From assembly GCF_030151085.1 (NCBI RefSeq), contig NZ_JASLER010000058.1:1-47757 (forward strand): 47,757 nt of DNA, written 5' to 3'. Source of the DNA: Bacteroides sp. (lineage in GTDB: Bacteria; Bacteroidota; Bacteroidia; Bacteroidales; Bacteroidaceae). Shown here one piece after another: positions 25,541-35,676 of this stretch; the stretch's first letter is position 1, and every line of letters begins with the position of its first letter. Below the pieces are notes generated by a model. That model ran no database searches, was not told the DNA's origin, and was given only the letters and a program-made list of their open reading frames with translations. The position numbers and the translations under genes were made by a program.

Positions 25541-28390
25541 TTAGAAAGTTACATTCACACCAAAGCTGTAAGTACGGTTATTGGGGTATTTCCAGAAAGC
25601 GGTCCAGAATGGGATTTCGGGATCGAAATCTTTTACGCCATCCAATGTAAGCAGATTATATCCGCTCAGATATACCTTAGCTTGGTCTATACCTACAGAC
25701 TTCAACCAGCTCTTTGGCAAATTATAAGCAATCATAGCATTCTTCAGACGTACAAAGTCACCACTCATAATCCAGAAGTCAGAGTCCTGACCGTTGTTAT
25801 TCTGTGAACCTACACTATTGGCTCCGGTGGACAGACGTGGGTATTTGGCCGTAGCAGCAGTTTCAGGAGTCCAGCAATCAAAAGCATATTTAGTAGCATT
25901 GCCAGTACCCTTATTGAAAGGAATATAAAGATCGGACGGCATACGTACATCCTTATTGAACATACCCTGGAAAAGCAAGCTCACTTCAAAATTCTTCCAC
26001 GAAAATCCCAAAGTTACATTCGATACCATTTCAGGAATATCTGATTTGCCAATGTAGGTTTTATCATTACCATCCACTATACCATCATTATTCAAGTCCT
26101 TATATTTCAAGTCACCTTCATGCAAAGTTCCGAAAGTATGTTCCGGGAAGTCAGGATTGGTCAAATCTTCTTTGGTTACAAACCCATCACAAATCAAACC
26201 GAACTGTTGGTTCAACGGATGACCTTTTGCATAACGATACCAATCCTTTTCTTCTTCGTACATTTCCTTCACTTTATTAGTAGTGTACATAAAGTTTGCA
26301 CCGATTACATAACTAAAGTCCTTACCTATTTTGTCTGTAAAAGTTGCACCCACTTCAACGCCTTTGCTATCTACACGTCCCAAGTTCTCATAAGGAAGAT
26401 TCACACCGAAGATGCCGGGAATATCACGTCCTCGTTGCAGGAAGATGTCTTCACGCTTTTCAGTAAAGTAATCAGCAGTCAAATAAAGACGATTATTGAA
26501 GAATGAGCCATCTATACCGATATTCATCTTATAGGCAGTTTCTCCATGCAGATTAGGATTAGCAGATGATTTCTCTGATTGTCCATTCTGTCCGGTTACT
26601 GTTGGTCCGAAGGCATAACCCGTATCATCACCCCATACATCACGATAAAGGAAACGGTCACCTACGCGATCCAATCCCGTCTTACCGTATGAAGCTCTAA
26701 TCTTCAGATAGTTTACAACCGAATTATCCTTTAGGAAATTCTCTTCACTCAACGCCCATCCTACTGCTACCGCCGGATAAAAGCGAAAACGGCTACCACG
26801 TGCATATATTTCCGTACCGCTATGACCAGCAGTAAGATCAATATAATACTTATGCATATAGTTGTATGAAAGGTTGGCACCGGAAAGTACATTCTTATAG
26901 TCGGGCACATTACCGGGTAAAGTTTGAGAATCTATCATGAAATGAGCAAAAGCACTTACGTTATGCTTATCGGCAAATGTACGGTCATAGCTGGCTGTCA
27001 ACTGAAATAGATAGGTACGGGCATCTTTATCCACACCATTACTTTCCAGAATTGTCTTGTCCTCACCATAAGAGTTATAGTTACCATTTTCCTGCAGTTC
27101 ATAGACACGATAACCGGGAACGGTACGGTCCGAGTGATAGATATTGGTAAAGTCAAATCCTCCGCGCATACCGAATTTCAATCCTTTGACCCACTGGTTC
27201 ATATCAAAGTTAACACTGGCTGTAGCGTTGAACAAACGGCGTTGTTCATCTTTATAGCCTGTACGTGTTATCATACCATAAATGTTGTTTGTATATTTGG
27301 CAGTTCCGCCCATTGACCCATTTTCATTAAAAATAGGATAAGCATTAGCCGGAGTAGCAGCCATCTGTCCAAGGATATTCCCTGCATCTTGCCCGGGCTG
27401 ATGGCGATATTCCAATCGTCCTGCCATGTCCAAGCTGGCAGTAATCACACTATTAATGCGCATATCTATATTGGAACGGACATTGAAACGACGATACCGG
27501 CTATTGGTATTATATTTATTAGCCTCATCTTTGTATTTATAAAGACCATCTTGTTGCAAATATCCTACCAATACAAAATACTGAGCAAAATCATTACCAC
27601 CCCGCATGGATAAATCATAGTTCTGCTGCCAGGAGAAGTCACGCAATCCCAAATCATAGTAGTCATTATTGGGATATAGATACGGATTGGCATCTTCCTC
27701 ACCAGCCACAACTTTACGATAGCCTTCCACTTTATCGGGACCATAGAAAGGATTGGCATTTCCATCCATCATATATGCCTGGTCGTAAAGACGGGCGTAA
27801 TCATAAGAATTTAAGTAACTAGGCAGACGAGTGGGTTGCACCATAGCGCCTTGCATGTGGAGTTGCAGTTCCTGCTTGCCCATATTCTTACCACGCTTAG
27901 TAGTAATCAAAAGTACGCCATTGGCTGCACGGCCACCATAAATTACTGTAGCTGCGGCATCTTTCAGCACCGTGACACTCTCTATCTCATTCAAATTCAA
28001 CTGAGAGAAATCCCGTTCTACATTGTCAACCAAAATCAAAGGCAGCTTATTGCCCGATGAAGTATGCAGACCACGAATGTACATATCTACATATTCACGC
28101 CCCGGAGCATCCGGCTGAGCCATTGGAATAACACCACTCAGATGACCTGCAATGGCATTATCGGCAGAGATAACGGGGACAAGAGAAAATTGACTCCCCT
28201 TGACTGTAGAAATGGCTCCATTCACATCCCGTATATTCTTTTTCTGAAAGGCTACATTTACCACCTCGTCCAGCGCGGCTATTGTATCGCCGGGAGTATA
28301 AGCTGAATTCAAGTTTTGTGCATATCCTCCTCCAGACACCAGGCACAGTAAAAGCCCTGCTATATATTTTCTTCTATATTTGATATTCAT
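25541..28390 (-). CDS. SusC-family TonB-dependent transporter lacking the N-terminal regulatory-like domain
   Basis: This 949-residue SusC is about 100 residues shorter than the other two. After the signal peptide (VSGGGYAQ) it goes almost directly to the TonB-box region ALDEVVNVAFQKKNIRD and the plug (NEIESVTVLKDAAATVIYGG, ANGVLLITTKRGK). The carboxypeptidase-regulatory-like domain of its neighbours is missing. The barrel is complete and ends in the aromatic YSFGVNVTF. A related gene form with no N-terminal domain is known in Bacteroidetes, so this is not truncation: the signal peptide is intact. It follows the first SusD by 30 bp and pairs with the SusD at 23782. It probably imports a different-size or differently decorated oligosaccharide from its partner pair. 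Confidence 0.96.
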   Translation of the reverse strand: MNIKYRRKYIAGLLLCLVSGGGYAQNLNSAYTPGDTIAALDEVVNVAFQKKNIRDVNGAISTVKGSQFSLVPVISADNAIAGHLSGVIPMAQPDAPGREYVDMYIRGLHTSSGNKLPLILVDNVERDFSQLNLNEIESVTVLKDAAATVIYGGRAANGVLLITTKRGKNMGKQELQLHMQGAMVQPTRLPSYLNSYDYARLYDQAYMMDGNANPFYGPDKVEGYRKVVAGEEDANPYLYPNNDYYDLGLRDFSWQQNYDLSMRGGNDFAQYFVLVGYLQQDGLYKYKDEANKYNTNSRYRRFNVRSNIDMRINSVITASLDMAGRLEYRHQPGQDAGNILGQMAATPANAYPIFNENGSMGGTAKYTNNIYGMITRTGYKDEQRRLFNATASVNFDMNQWVKGLKFGMRGGFDFTNIYHSDRTVPGYRVYELQENGNYNSYGEDKTILESNGVDKDARTYLFQLTASYDRTFADKHNVSAFAHFMIDSQTLPGNVPDYKNVLSGANLSYNYMHKYYIDLTAGHSGTEIYARGSRFRFYPAVAVGWALSEENFLKDNSVVNYLKIRASYGKTGLDRVGDRFLYRDVWGDDTGYAFGPTVTGQNGQSEKSSANPNLHGETAYKMNIGIDGSFFNNRLYLTADYFTEKREDIFLQRGRDIPGIFGVNLPYENLGRVDSKGVEVGATFTDKIGKDFSYVIGANFMYTTNKVKEMYEEEKDWYRYAKGHPLNQQFGLICDGFVTKEDLTNPDFPEHTFGTLHEGDLKYKDLNNDGIVDGNDKTYIGKSDIPEMVSNVTLGFSWKNFEVSLLFQGMFNKDVRMPSDLYIPFNKGTGNATKYAFDCWTPETAATAKYPRLSTGANSVGSQNNNGQDSDFWIMSGDFVRLKNAMIAYNLPKSWLKSVGIDQAKVYLSGYNLLTLDGVKDFDPEIPFWTAFWKYPNNRTYSFGVNVTF

Positions 28391-28420
28391 AGCTATTAAT
28401 TTTAACCTGTTATACCTTCG

Positions 28421-30265
28421 TTATTCTGAAACTTCCCACCCCGGGTTTTGAACAAGGTTGTCGCTCTTCTCTACTTCAGAGACTGGGATTGGATAGAGGT
28501 GCATGTAATCTCTGAATACATGTTTCTCCAGTACACGACGATTGATTTTCACGGTATTACCATCTTTGTCAGCTTCAACCACGGCGCAATAAACATTTGT
28601 ATTGAAAAGTTCTACACCTTGCTTCCAACGTAATACGTCCCAGAAGCGGTGCTCTTCAAGGAAGAACTCTATAGCGTTTTCATTCATGATACGCTCACGC
28701 ATGCCTACTTTATCGCCTGCAGCCACTTTTACATCACGGTTGACTTTATAACCACGGTTACGAATAATATTCAATGCTTCGCGTGCCGTCATATTCAGAC
28801 CATCAGCAGCGCTGTTCACATCCGGTCCGAAAGCTTCATTCATTGCTTCGGCATAAATCATATAGATTTCTGTGAAACGGAAGAATATCCATGGCATGAA
28901 AACTGTCTCCTGGCTTCCGGCATAGAACTGAGGAGGCCACATCTTACGATTCAGGTAACCAGTATTAAAGTCACCGCCTGTAGTATTGATATTTTCACCG
29001 TAAGCTTTGTCACCATCAAGGTAGTTGCCCCACAACTGCATGGGTTTAGGTGTCTGGCTCAAATTGAACCAACGCAACATACCGTTATAAACCACTGTTT
29101 TGTAAAAGCGTGGGTCACGGTTTTCGTACATACGTGCATCTGAGTAACCGGATTCAGGATTAATTTTAGGATTCAAGCCGTCATAATCCTTGCCCAGTTT
29201 GATAGGTACAGAACCATCTTCCATCTCGAACATATCGACTAAGTTCTGAGTAGGTGCAGTAGTAGTGGCACGAGCTTCTTTTGTCCCGATACCCGGCGCA
29301 CCATTCCAATAATAAGGAGGTGTCCATCCATAACGAGTACCATCTTCAAACTTCTTGGAGTCTTCCAGACGTTGGAAAATAACTTCTTTATTGGTGTTAC
29401 CAAAGTACATATTTTCCCATTCATCCATACTATTCAGTTCATAAGTATTCAAATCCATAACTGCTTTGGCAGCTTTGGCAGCAGCAACCCATTTCGTTTT
29501 GTCCGTCGACCAATTATCATTATTCAGCGGACTGGCAGCATAAAGTAGCGTACGGGCTTTATAAGCCAGCGCAGCGCCTTTTGTGATACGTCCCCAATCG
29601 GCATCTGTACGCTTCAAAGGCAATAGTGCGGCTGCATCATCAAAATCCTTGCAGAGCTTCTCTACACATGTCTCATAGGAATCGCGTGGAATATCCAGAT
29701 TATCGTTGATAGACAATACATGGTCTATATAAGGAATACCTCCGTAGCGTTTCAGCATTTCAAAATAGAAGAAACCTCTTAAGAAAATAGTCTCACCCAA
29801 GTAGTTGTTTCTTTCATCATCAGTAAGATTCTCTACTGTCGAAATATTCTCAATAATCAGATTGCAACGACGAATAGCACGATACCCCTCAGTATAGGGC
29901 AATTCCACTTCTTGCTTTGTTCCCGAACTAAGTCCCCAGTCGCCCTTCGTCCATTTATTGGTAGAAGCAAGGTCGCGAGTAGCTTTGCCCAAGTCAGTCA
30001 TAGCATCGAACGAACCGCTCTGAAAACGTCCCAAGCCGCCATACATCCAACTTGCCCATTGCGACTCATTCTGATTTTCTCCAAAATTACATCCATTCAG
30101 GTAGGAGTATAAATGAGATTGGAAGTTCTTGAACTTTTGTGGATCTCTAAACACTTCTTCCTCCGGCATTTGTGAACTCGGAGCGATGTCCAGGTAATCA
30201 GAACAGGAAGTTCCGATGAAAAGTAATGCACCTGCCAGCAGGATACTATAATATATATTCTTCAT
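28421..30265 (-). CDS. SusD/RagB-family outer-membrane lipoprotein (first pair)
   Basis: This 614-residue protein has a lipoprotein signal (LLFIGTSC, Cys21) followed by SDYLDIAPSSQMPEEEVF. The SusD core is seen in YRAIRRCNLIIENI, LGETIFLRGFFYFEMLKRYGGIPYID, ALAYKARTLLYAASPLNND and FRFTEIYMIYAEAMNEAFG. The C-terminal ENAIEFFLEEHRFWDVLRWKQG and HLYPIPVSEVEKSDNLVQNPGW are also typical. It starts 11 bp after its SusC stop. The family binds the polysaccharide at the cell surface and forms a pedal-bin lid on the SusC barrel. It is distinct from the second SusD of the operon. Confidence 0.97.
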   Translation of the reverse strand: MKNIYYSILLAGALLFIGTSCSDYLDIAPSSQMPEEEVFRDPQKFKNFQSHLYSYLNGCNFGENQNESQWASWMYGGLGRFQSGSFDAMTDLGKATRDLASTNKWTKGDWGLSSGTKQEVELPYTEGYRAIRRCNLIIENISTVENLTDDERNNYLGETIFLRGFFYFEMLKRYGGIPYIDHVLSINDNLDIPRDSYETCVEKLCKDFDDAAALLPLKRTDADWGRITKGAALAYKARTLLYAASPLNNDNWSTDKTKWVAAAKAAKAVMDLNTYELNSMDEWENMYFGNTNKEVIFQRLEDSKKFEDGTRYGWTPPYYWNGAPGIGTKEARATTTAPTQNLVDMFEMEDGSVPIKLGKDYDGLNPKINPESGYSDARMYENRDPRFYKTVVYNGMLRWFNLSQTPKPMQLWGNYLDGDKAYGENINTTGGDFNTGYLNRKMWPPQFYAGSQETVFMPWIFFRFTEIYMIYAEAMNEAFGPDVNSAADGLNMTAREALNIIRNRGYKVNRDVKVAAGDKVGMRERIMNENAIEFFLEEHRFWDVLRWKQGVELFNTNVYCAVVEADKDGNTVKINRRVLEKHVFRDYMHLYPIPVSEVEKSDNLVQNPGWEVSE

Positions 30266-30276
30266 AGCTTGCCATT

Positions 30277-33200
30277 TTAAAAGATTACATTCACACCTAA
30301 ATTATAAGAAGTCAGCTGCGGATAGTTATATCCTTGCTCGCGGTTGCTTCCGTAACCGGGCCCTTCGGGGTCAACTACTTTAACGCCACTTATCGTCAAC
30401 AGGTTATTGGCACTGAGGAAGAGTCGCAAGTTAGAAATATGCAGTTTGGATATCCATGACTTCGGTACTGTATAGCCGAATTCTACATTTCTCAATTTCA
30501 GATAGCTACCATCCAGTACGGATGCAGAACTCTGCTGCCAACTGGGACTAGCGCCGCTTGCCGTCAGTCGAGGATATTTGGCAGTGGCACGCGTATCTAT
30601 CTGTTCACCACTCAACGGGTCGGTATAGTAAGCCCAACGGTCGAAATGATGTTCTTGTACACGACCACCTGCCATAAATTCACGCATTAGTGAACCAGCT
30701 AAGGTAATGCTAACACGTTCTACTCCTTGCCACAACATACTGAAGTCAAATCCTTTGTAAGAGAAGCCATAAGAAAATCCATAAGTTATTTCGGGTGTTT
30801 GTGTATGTCCTACCGCTACTTGGTCGTATTGATTGATGCGGCCGTCTTTATTAATATCTACATATCTGTAATCACCGGGCTTTGGTGTACCGAAATCATA
30901 AATCAAATTGGCATCTGTAATTTCCTGTTCCGTTTGGAAGAAACCATCTACCAGCAAACCGGTAAACTGATCGATAGATCTACCTGCTATCTTTTGCCAT
31001 GACAATACTTTGGAAGGTTCGTCATAATTCAATATCTTGTTCTTTGCTAATGCAAAATTACCCTTTACCCAATAGTCAAAGTTTTTATTCAGCTGGTTCC
31101 TATGCCCTACTTCTATTTCAAAGCCTTTATTCTCTGTTTCACCCACATTGCCAGCCGGAGGATTAATACCCAACAATGCAGATATTTTACGGCGGTTCAT
31201 TAAGATACCGTTACGCTTTTCGTAGAAGATATCGGCATTCAATGATATCAAACCTTTCATCATAGAGAAGTCAATACCGATGTTAGTCTTCTTCGCTTTC
31301 TCCCAAGTTACGTCCAAATTAGGCAAGCTACCCTCACTTACACTAGGCCAAACCATATTGGAATTAACGCCAAGATTAGGATAGCTCTGCTTCCAGTAAT
31401 CGGGACCTTTTACGTAATCGGAGTTATACAAGAAGCGTTGTCCACCAATCTTGTCATTACCTACCTCACCGTAGGATACACGCAGTTTCAACATTTCAAT
31501 CCAGGGAGCCTTTTCTTTGACAAATCTTTCTTCTGATATCATCCAACCCAAAGAGAAGGAAGGGAAGAAACCGAAGCGTTTACCCTTTGCAAAATTCTCG
31601 GAGCCATTATAACCCATATTGAATTCAGCAAAATAACGACTGTCATAGTTGTAAGTAACACGTCCTACCAGACCCTGATATCGGTACGGAATACCGTAAC
31701 CGGGATCATAATCACTTTGATTGTACAAAAGCAATGCAGATGCATTATGTTTCTCTGCAAAAGTATGCTGATAGAATAATGAAGCGTCAAAGTAAAGCTT
31801 ATGATTGCTGCTAGTCGAACTATATTGATTATCATAAGTCAGGGGTTCATCGGTGTTCTTCACTACATAGTCTTCCGGTTTATCACCTGTTGCACCAGGT
31901 TTAAGTCGCTTCATACTGCAACTTTCAGTCCATTGCTTTTTCAAGCCGTAGTTACTATCATAGGATACTTGTACTTTGGCAGACAAACCTTTCAGAACTT
32001 TGTCGAGTTTATAGTTCAAAGCCAACAAACTTTCCAGATATTTATCCTGATATTTCATATGACCAGTACGGTTCAAATTCACCCATGGGTTACCTCCGCG
32101 ATTGCCATAAGCCGGCATGCCGTCTGCATAAAACAAAGGAGTTTCGTAAGGCAAATAAGAAGTAATCAAGCTGAATGCATTATTCATTTGTCCCTGCAAA
32201 TCATCAGGAGGAGCACCGGGACCTTTACGAGTCTGGATACGTGCAGCTAAATTCACGGAAAGGGTCAAATCGGAAGTAACGCTTACATCCACATTCGAAC
32301 GGAAGTTCAAACGTGAGGAACCAAAGTTAGTGTCCTTACGGTCGCCTGCTGTTTTAAATATACCACCTTGCTCCAGATAGCCTACAGAAGTAAAGTATTT
32401 CACATTCTGAGTACCGCCCTGCACATTGACGTTATACTGCTGATTAAAAGTCAAGTCGTTCAGCATTTCATCATACCAGTCGATATCGGGATGGGTATAG
32501 GGAGAATCGTGATTCAGAAAGTGATCCAAGTCACTTTGGTCAAACTCGGGAGCGGCACCGTCATTAATCAATGCTTCGTTCTTCAGTTTTGCCGTTTCAT
32601 AAGAATTGATAAACTTCGGCAAGCGGGTAGGGCTAGAACCTGTAATCGTAGCTGAAAAGCTGACTTGCGGCTTGCTTATATCACCACGTTTCGTAGTAAC
32701 CAAGATTACACCATTCGCACCGCGCACACCATATACAGCTGTTGCCGAGGCATCTTTCAAAATAGAGATAGTTTCTATTTCATTAGGGTCAATATCCGTA
32801 AAGCTGGCACGTTCCACGCCATCCACTATATAAAGAGGATTAGAGTCCACCCAGGTTCCTTTACCACGAATCATTATTTTCGTTTCGTCCAAACCCGGAA
32901 TAGCTGATGTCTGTACAGTTACCAAACCCGGCAGACGACCGGTCAAGGCATTGCTCAACGTCGGTGAAGAAGCTTTCACGAGATCCTTGGAGCTAACAGT
33001 AGAAATAGCACCTACCACACTGGCTTTCTTCTGCACACCATAACCTACAACGACTACTTCGTCCAGTAGTTCGGTATCTTCGCTCATGATGATATTCAAA
33101 GGTTTGCTCAGCGAAGTTACGGTAACTTCTTTATTCGCAAAACCTACATAAGATATAACCAAAACACCACCAACAGGGGCTTTCAGTTCAAAATGTCCAT

Positions 33201-33414
33201 CAAAATTGGTAATGGTACCGGTTGAAGAGTCTTTCAGTCGCACGGCGGCGCCAATCAGCGGTTCTCCATTGCCATCTTTAATCACACCTTTCACCATACC
33301 CTCCTTTTGCTGTATGGTTTCCATATCGGTGATTCCTGCCGAGGCTGTCTGATAATAGGTAAGTCCCGGTATTCCAAATAAGAAAGATAATAGCAATAAG
33401 TACTTCTTATTCAT
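30277..33414 (-). CDS. SusC/RagA-family TonB-dependent transporter (first gene of the main locus)
   Basis: This 1045-residue transporter has a signal peptide (FGIPGLTYYQTASA), a carboxypeptidase-regulatory-like domain (about 42-125, GMVKGVIKDGNGEPLIGAAV), the TonB-box region LLDEVVVVGYGVQKKAS, and a plug (NEIETISILKDASATAVYGVRGANGVILVTTKRG). The barrel ends in the aromatic YNLGVNVIF. It heads a minus-strand operon of at least eight genes running to the terminator at 15856. A 294-bp leader region lies upstream with a copy of the candidate operator. It is the main import channel for the glycan of this locus. The barrel sequence differs clearly from the two other SusC proteins in the window. Confidence 0.97.
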   Translation of the reverse strand: MNKKYLLLLSFLFGIPGLTYYQTASAGITDMETIQQKEGMVKGVIKDGNGEPLIGAAVRLKDSSTGTITNFDGHFELKAPVGGVLVISYVGFANKEVTVTSLSKPLNIIMSEDTELLDEVVVVGYGVQKKASVVGAISTVSSKDLVKASSPTLSNALTGRLPGLVTVQTSAIPGLDETKIMIRGKGTWVDSNPLYIVDGVERASFTDIDPNEIETISILKDASATAVYGVRGANGVILVTTKRGDISKPQVSFSATITGSSPTRLPKFINSYETAKLKNEALINDGAAPEFDQSDLDHFLNHDSPYTHPDIDWYDEMLNDLTFNQQYNVNVQGGTQNVKYFTSVGYLEQGGIFKTAGDRKDTNFGSSRLNFRSNVDVSVTSDLTLSVNLAARIQTRKGPGAPPDDLQGQMNNAFSLITSYLPYETPLFYADGMPAYGNRGGNPWVNLNRTGHMKYQDKYLESLLALNYKLDKVLKGLSAKVQVSYDSNYGLKKQWTESCSMKRLKPGATGDKPEDYVVKNTDEPLTYDNQYSSTSSNHKLYFDASLFYQHTFAEKHNASALLLYNQSDYDPGYGIPYRYQGLVGRVTYNYDSRYFAEFNMGYNGSENFAKGKRFGFFPSFSLGWMISEERFVKEKAPWIEMLKLRVSYGEVGNDKIGGQRFLYNSDYVKGPDYWKQSYPNLGVNSNMVWPSVSEGSLPNLDVTWEKAKKTNIGIDFSMMKGLISLNADIFYEKRNGILMNRRKISALLGINPPAGNVGETENKGFEIEVGHRNQLNKNFDYWVKGNFALAKNKILNYDEPSKVLSWQKIAGRSIDQFTGLLVDGFFQTEQEITDANLIYDFGTPKPGDYRYVDINKDGRINQYDQVAVGHTQTPEITYGFSYGFSYKGFDFSMLWQGVERVSITLAGSLMREFMAGGRVQEHHFDRWAYYTDPLSGEQIDTRATAKYPRLTASGASPSWQQSSASVLDGSYLKLRNVEFGYTVPKSWISKLHISNLRLFLSANNLLTISGVKVVDPEGPGYGSNREQGYNYPQLTSYNLGVNVIF

Positions 33415-33662
33415 ACATCTCTTGTTTTCAGATTAATAATTAATTGGTTAACTAATTCTTGTGAAGGAGATTGTTTCTCATATCCTCCTGCTTTCCATAG
33501 AATAGAAAGCGACTTTTCTTTTAAGGTAACTTTTAGTGCATTTTACATAGGCTATTGACTTTATTAACGGTTTTCATATCGAAAGCAAATTAATGCATTT
33601 GCCTATAAATTGAGGTTCATTAATAACTAAAAGAAGGTGGGTAAAATGCCAGATATCAATAA

Positions 33663-33690
33663 GCAAACCTATTATAAACAACAACAAACT
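33663..33690 (-). promoter_or_regulatory. Candidate HTCS operator far upstream of the main SusC gene
   Basis: On the minus strand AGTTTGT and GGTTTGC stand 21 bp apart, matching the two-part motif at 35584-35610. The second half also overlaps TAGGTTTG, which fits the -7 consensus TAnnTTTG, so this could instead be a promoter with a leader of about 240 bases. The rest of 33415-33662 holds no gene. It has one near-match -7 box (TTAATTTG, 33586-33593) and a T-rich stretch before the ATG. Confidence 0.4.
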
Positions 33691-33708
33691 TTATGAAATC
33701 GCCTCCTC

Positions 33709-35502
33709 TTAGAATTTTGATGAAGCAATCAATGCCTTGGCCTTTTCTACTGAAGATGATGCACCATATTGTTTATTACCTGATACCCTAATACCACTCT
33801 GACCGAAACCATTAGGTTCATAAAGCGAAGCGCACGTAGCAGGATATCTCGCTTCCAACTCTCGGAATTCCTTCCAAAGTTCATCATAGCGTGAAACACT
33901 ATATTGGAGGTTCTCCAGTTCGGTAGCGAAATCGATAGAAAGTTCATCTTTCAATTCATATTCCTTAAGATAAACGTAAATATGGAAAAGCTCAGAATAG
34001 ATTTCATGGAGAATTCGTCCATAAGTGGCTCCAACTCTTACATATTCCTCATCGGCAGGATACTTCATACGGACTTTTCCAGAAAGTTTTTCGATCTCTT
34101 TCCACATAGCAATACCCTCTTTCTTTTCACCAAGTACTTTATCTTTGCTCAATCCATGGGTGCATCTGACGGTACGCTCCATCATCTCATTCAGTGAACC
34201 GGCATCGGATATAAACTGATCACGAGTCCACCAAACATTGAATCCGGTATCAGGCAATTTCGTATAATGTCCACGCAATACTCCCTTCTCGGCGAGCTTT
34301 AATATTCGTTCGAAATATTTCACCGAATTCTTCTCTACTCCAAGCATACTTAAGGTTTTATCTAACACTTCATGCTCCGAAAGCGAACGGTTCATTGCCC
34401 AAAGTGCAGCTGCATGTGTATTGATATCACAGAATAATTCATTCTTTATATAAGGTCCGCGCCATCCGCCGCCTCTGGACCAAGTCCAAATGCCAACAAA
34501 ACGAGGATCGCGGTTCAAATCTTCCATACCTTTTGGAGAAGATGCCGGATTTTCTTCGTATCCACGCAACATTCCACCAAACATATAAACAGGAAAAGCT
34601 CCCTTTCCAACATATTCGGGTTGTCCTTGAAATTCCACAATATAAGGGTGCTTGCCGTAGCCTAACGTTTGATTGAACGGAGTCATTCTATGAAAGTCGC
34701 CATTGGTATATTTGATAGAGAATATTAGGTTAGAATGAGGTTCAACCGCATCGGTTATCTTCAGGTAACGTTCCCTGTTTGTATGCAGCCAGCCAAAATC
34801 CCAAGTACGATAAAAGACTTTCTTATTCATCTTAACACAAACTTCTTCGCGAAGGATATTCAATAATTTGATATGTCCCTGTATACCTAAAGTATCTGTA
34901 ACGATGCCATCCGGTCCTTTTATACTTTCCTTATTGGGGTTATTGCCCGAATGGTAGGGGGTATTCTGTAGATAAGTTTCTCCAAAGCGCACTACAATAC
35001 CTTCCAATTCAGGAAAGGTTTGGAATATCTCACGAAGTTGTACACGGATTAACTCTTGTGTCAGCGGTTTATGGATATCTGGTTTTCCATTGTCACCTAT
35101 AATCTCTAATCGGTATTTATCCATTAATAATGTAGGAATGACAAATACATCCGTAAAAGGATAAACAGGTATTCCCGCTTTTATGGCATCTTTCATTCTG
35201 CGATGAACGAATTCCTGCTTTTCTACAATCCATTCCCGTTCTTTTGAGTCCTTAGGGATGATATTCTCTTCAAAAGAATCGTAAGTAATACCACATTGTA
35301 TATACCATTGAGGTACCATCCCTGTAAACCCACACTCCTGAAGATAGGCAGGGTCGGTATATTTACTGATAGTAGCCTCTTCTCCGGGATTGTCGTGTAC
35401 CATATCTAAGATGTATGGCAATGGTTTGGTCAGGTCGACCTGATTTTGTGCGTATGTGTTCAAACAAAAGAGAACGAGAATCAAAGCAGGGATCTTCTTC
35501 AT
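33709..35502 (-). CDS. Secreted GH67-like enzyme (putative alpha-glucuronidase relative)
   Basis: The start is the ATG at 35500-35502 (MKKIPALILVLFCLNTYAQ), a signal peptide; nine upstream codons are discarded. The mature protein has about 578 residues. I do not recognise it as a named family, but its central barrel recalls GH67 alpha-glucuronidases. EGIVVRFGETYLQNTP corresponds to the GH67 acid stretch, IKYTNGDF to its NGPLDF base stretch, and IVEFQGQPEYVGKG to its ELQITQEYLGQ stretch. On this reading the catalytic acids are E175, D269 and E290. The long GH67 N-terminal domain is missing and the C-terminal helical region is different. It stands alone between the SusC operon and the divergent regulator, with its own -7 box and candidate operator, so it belongs to the locus. 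Confidence 0.6.
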   Translation of the reverse strand: MKKIPALILVLFCLNTYAQNQVDLTKPLPYILDMVHDNPGEEATISKYTDPAYLQECGFTGMVPQWYIQCGITYDSFEENIIPKDSKEREWIVEKQEFVHRRMKDAIKAGIPVYPFTDVFVIPTLLMDKYRLEIIGDNGKPDIHKPLTQELIRVQLREIFQTFPELEGIVVRFGETYLQNTPYHSGNNPNKESIKGPDGIVTDTLGIQGHIKLLNILREEVCVKMNKKVFYRTWDFGWLHTNRERYLKITDAVEPHSNLIFSIKYTNGDFHRMTPFNQTLGYGKHPYIVEFQGQPEYVGKGAFPVYMFGGMLRGYEENPASSPKGMEDLNRDPRFVGIWTWSRGGGWRGPYIKNELFCDINTHAAALWAMNRSLSEHEVLDKTLSMLGVEKNSVKYFERILKLAEKGVLRGHYTKLPDTGFNVWWTRDQFISDAGSLNEMMERTVRCTHGLSKDKVLGEKKEGIAMWKEIEKLSGKVRMKYPADEEYVRVGATYGRILHEIYSELFHIYVYLKEYELKDELSIDFATELENLQYSVSRYDELWKEFRELEARYPATCASLYEPNGFGQSGIRVSGNKQYGASSSVEKAKALIASSKF

Positions 35503-35534
35503 AACATATATTTTAAATGCAATAATCATGGTAG

Positions 35535-35542
35535 CAAAAATA
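35535..35542 (-). promoter_or_regulatory. Candidate -7 box for the GH67-like gene
   Basis: On the minus strand this reads TATTTTTG, an exact fit to TAnnTTTG, 32 bp before the ATG at 35502. No TTG lies at the proper -33 distance. The candidate operator at 35584-35610 is 42-68 bp further upstream, a normal place for an activator. Confidence 0.5.
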
Positions 35543-35583
35543 GGGGAAGCTACCCTAAGAGAAGTTTTATGTCCAACAAAAAA

Positions 35584-35610
35584 GGTTTGCTATCTACTAA
35601 AAAGGTTTGC
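35584..35610 (+). promoter_or_regulatory. Best copy of the candidate HTCS operator (GGTTTGC direct repeat)
   Basis: AAAAAGGTTTGC occurs twice, at 35579-35590 and 35599-35610, an exact 12-base direct repeat with a 20-bp period. It lies between the divergent GH67-like gene and the HTCS gene, so one site could serve both. Weaker copies with the same word and 20-21 bp spacing precede the other transcription units of this locus. The first half and spacer (GGTTTGCTATCTACT) closely match 42777-42791 (GGTTTGTTTTCTACT). Confidence 0.6.
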
Positions 35611-35676
35611 GGATTATTAAAAGAAGCGGGAATAACTGTTTTTCTTTCCTCCGAATCTAAAAAAAGGCACTTTTTA

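Noticed and set aside
25541..28390. SusC truncated at its N-terminus
   Set aside because: The signal peptide and TonB-box region are intact and the gene keeps normal spacing to its neighbours, so the lack of the regulatory-like domain is natural variation, not decay.
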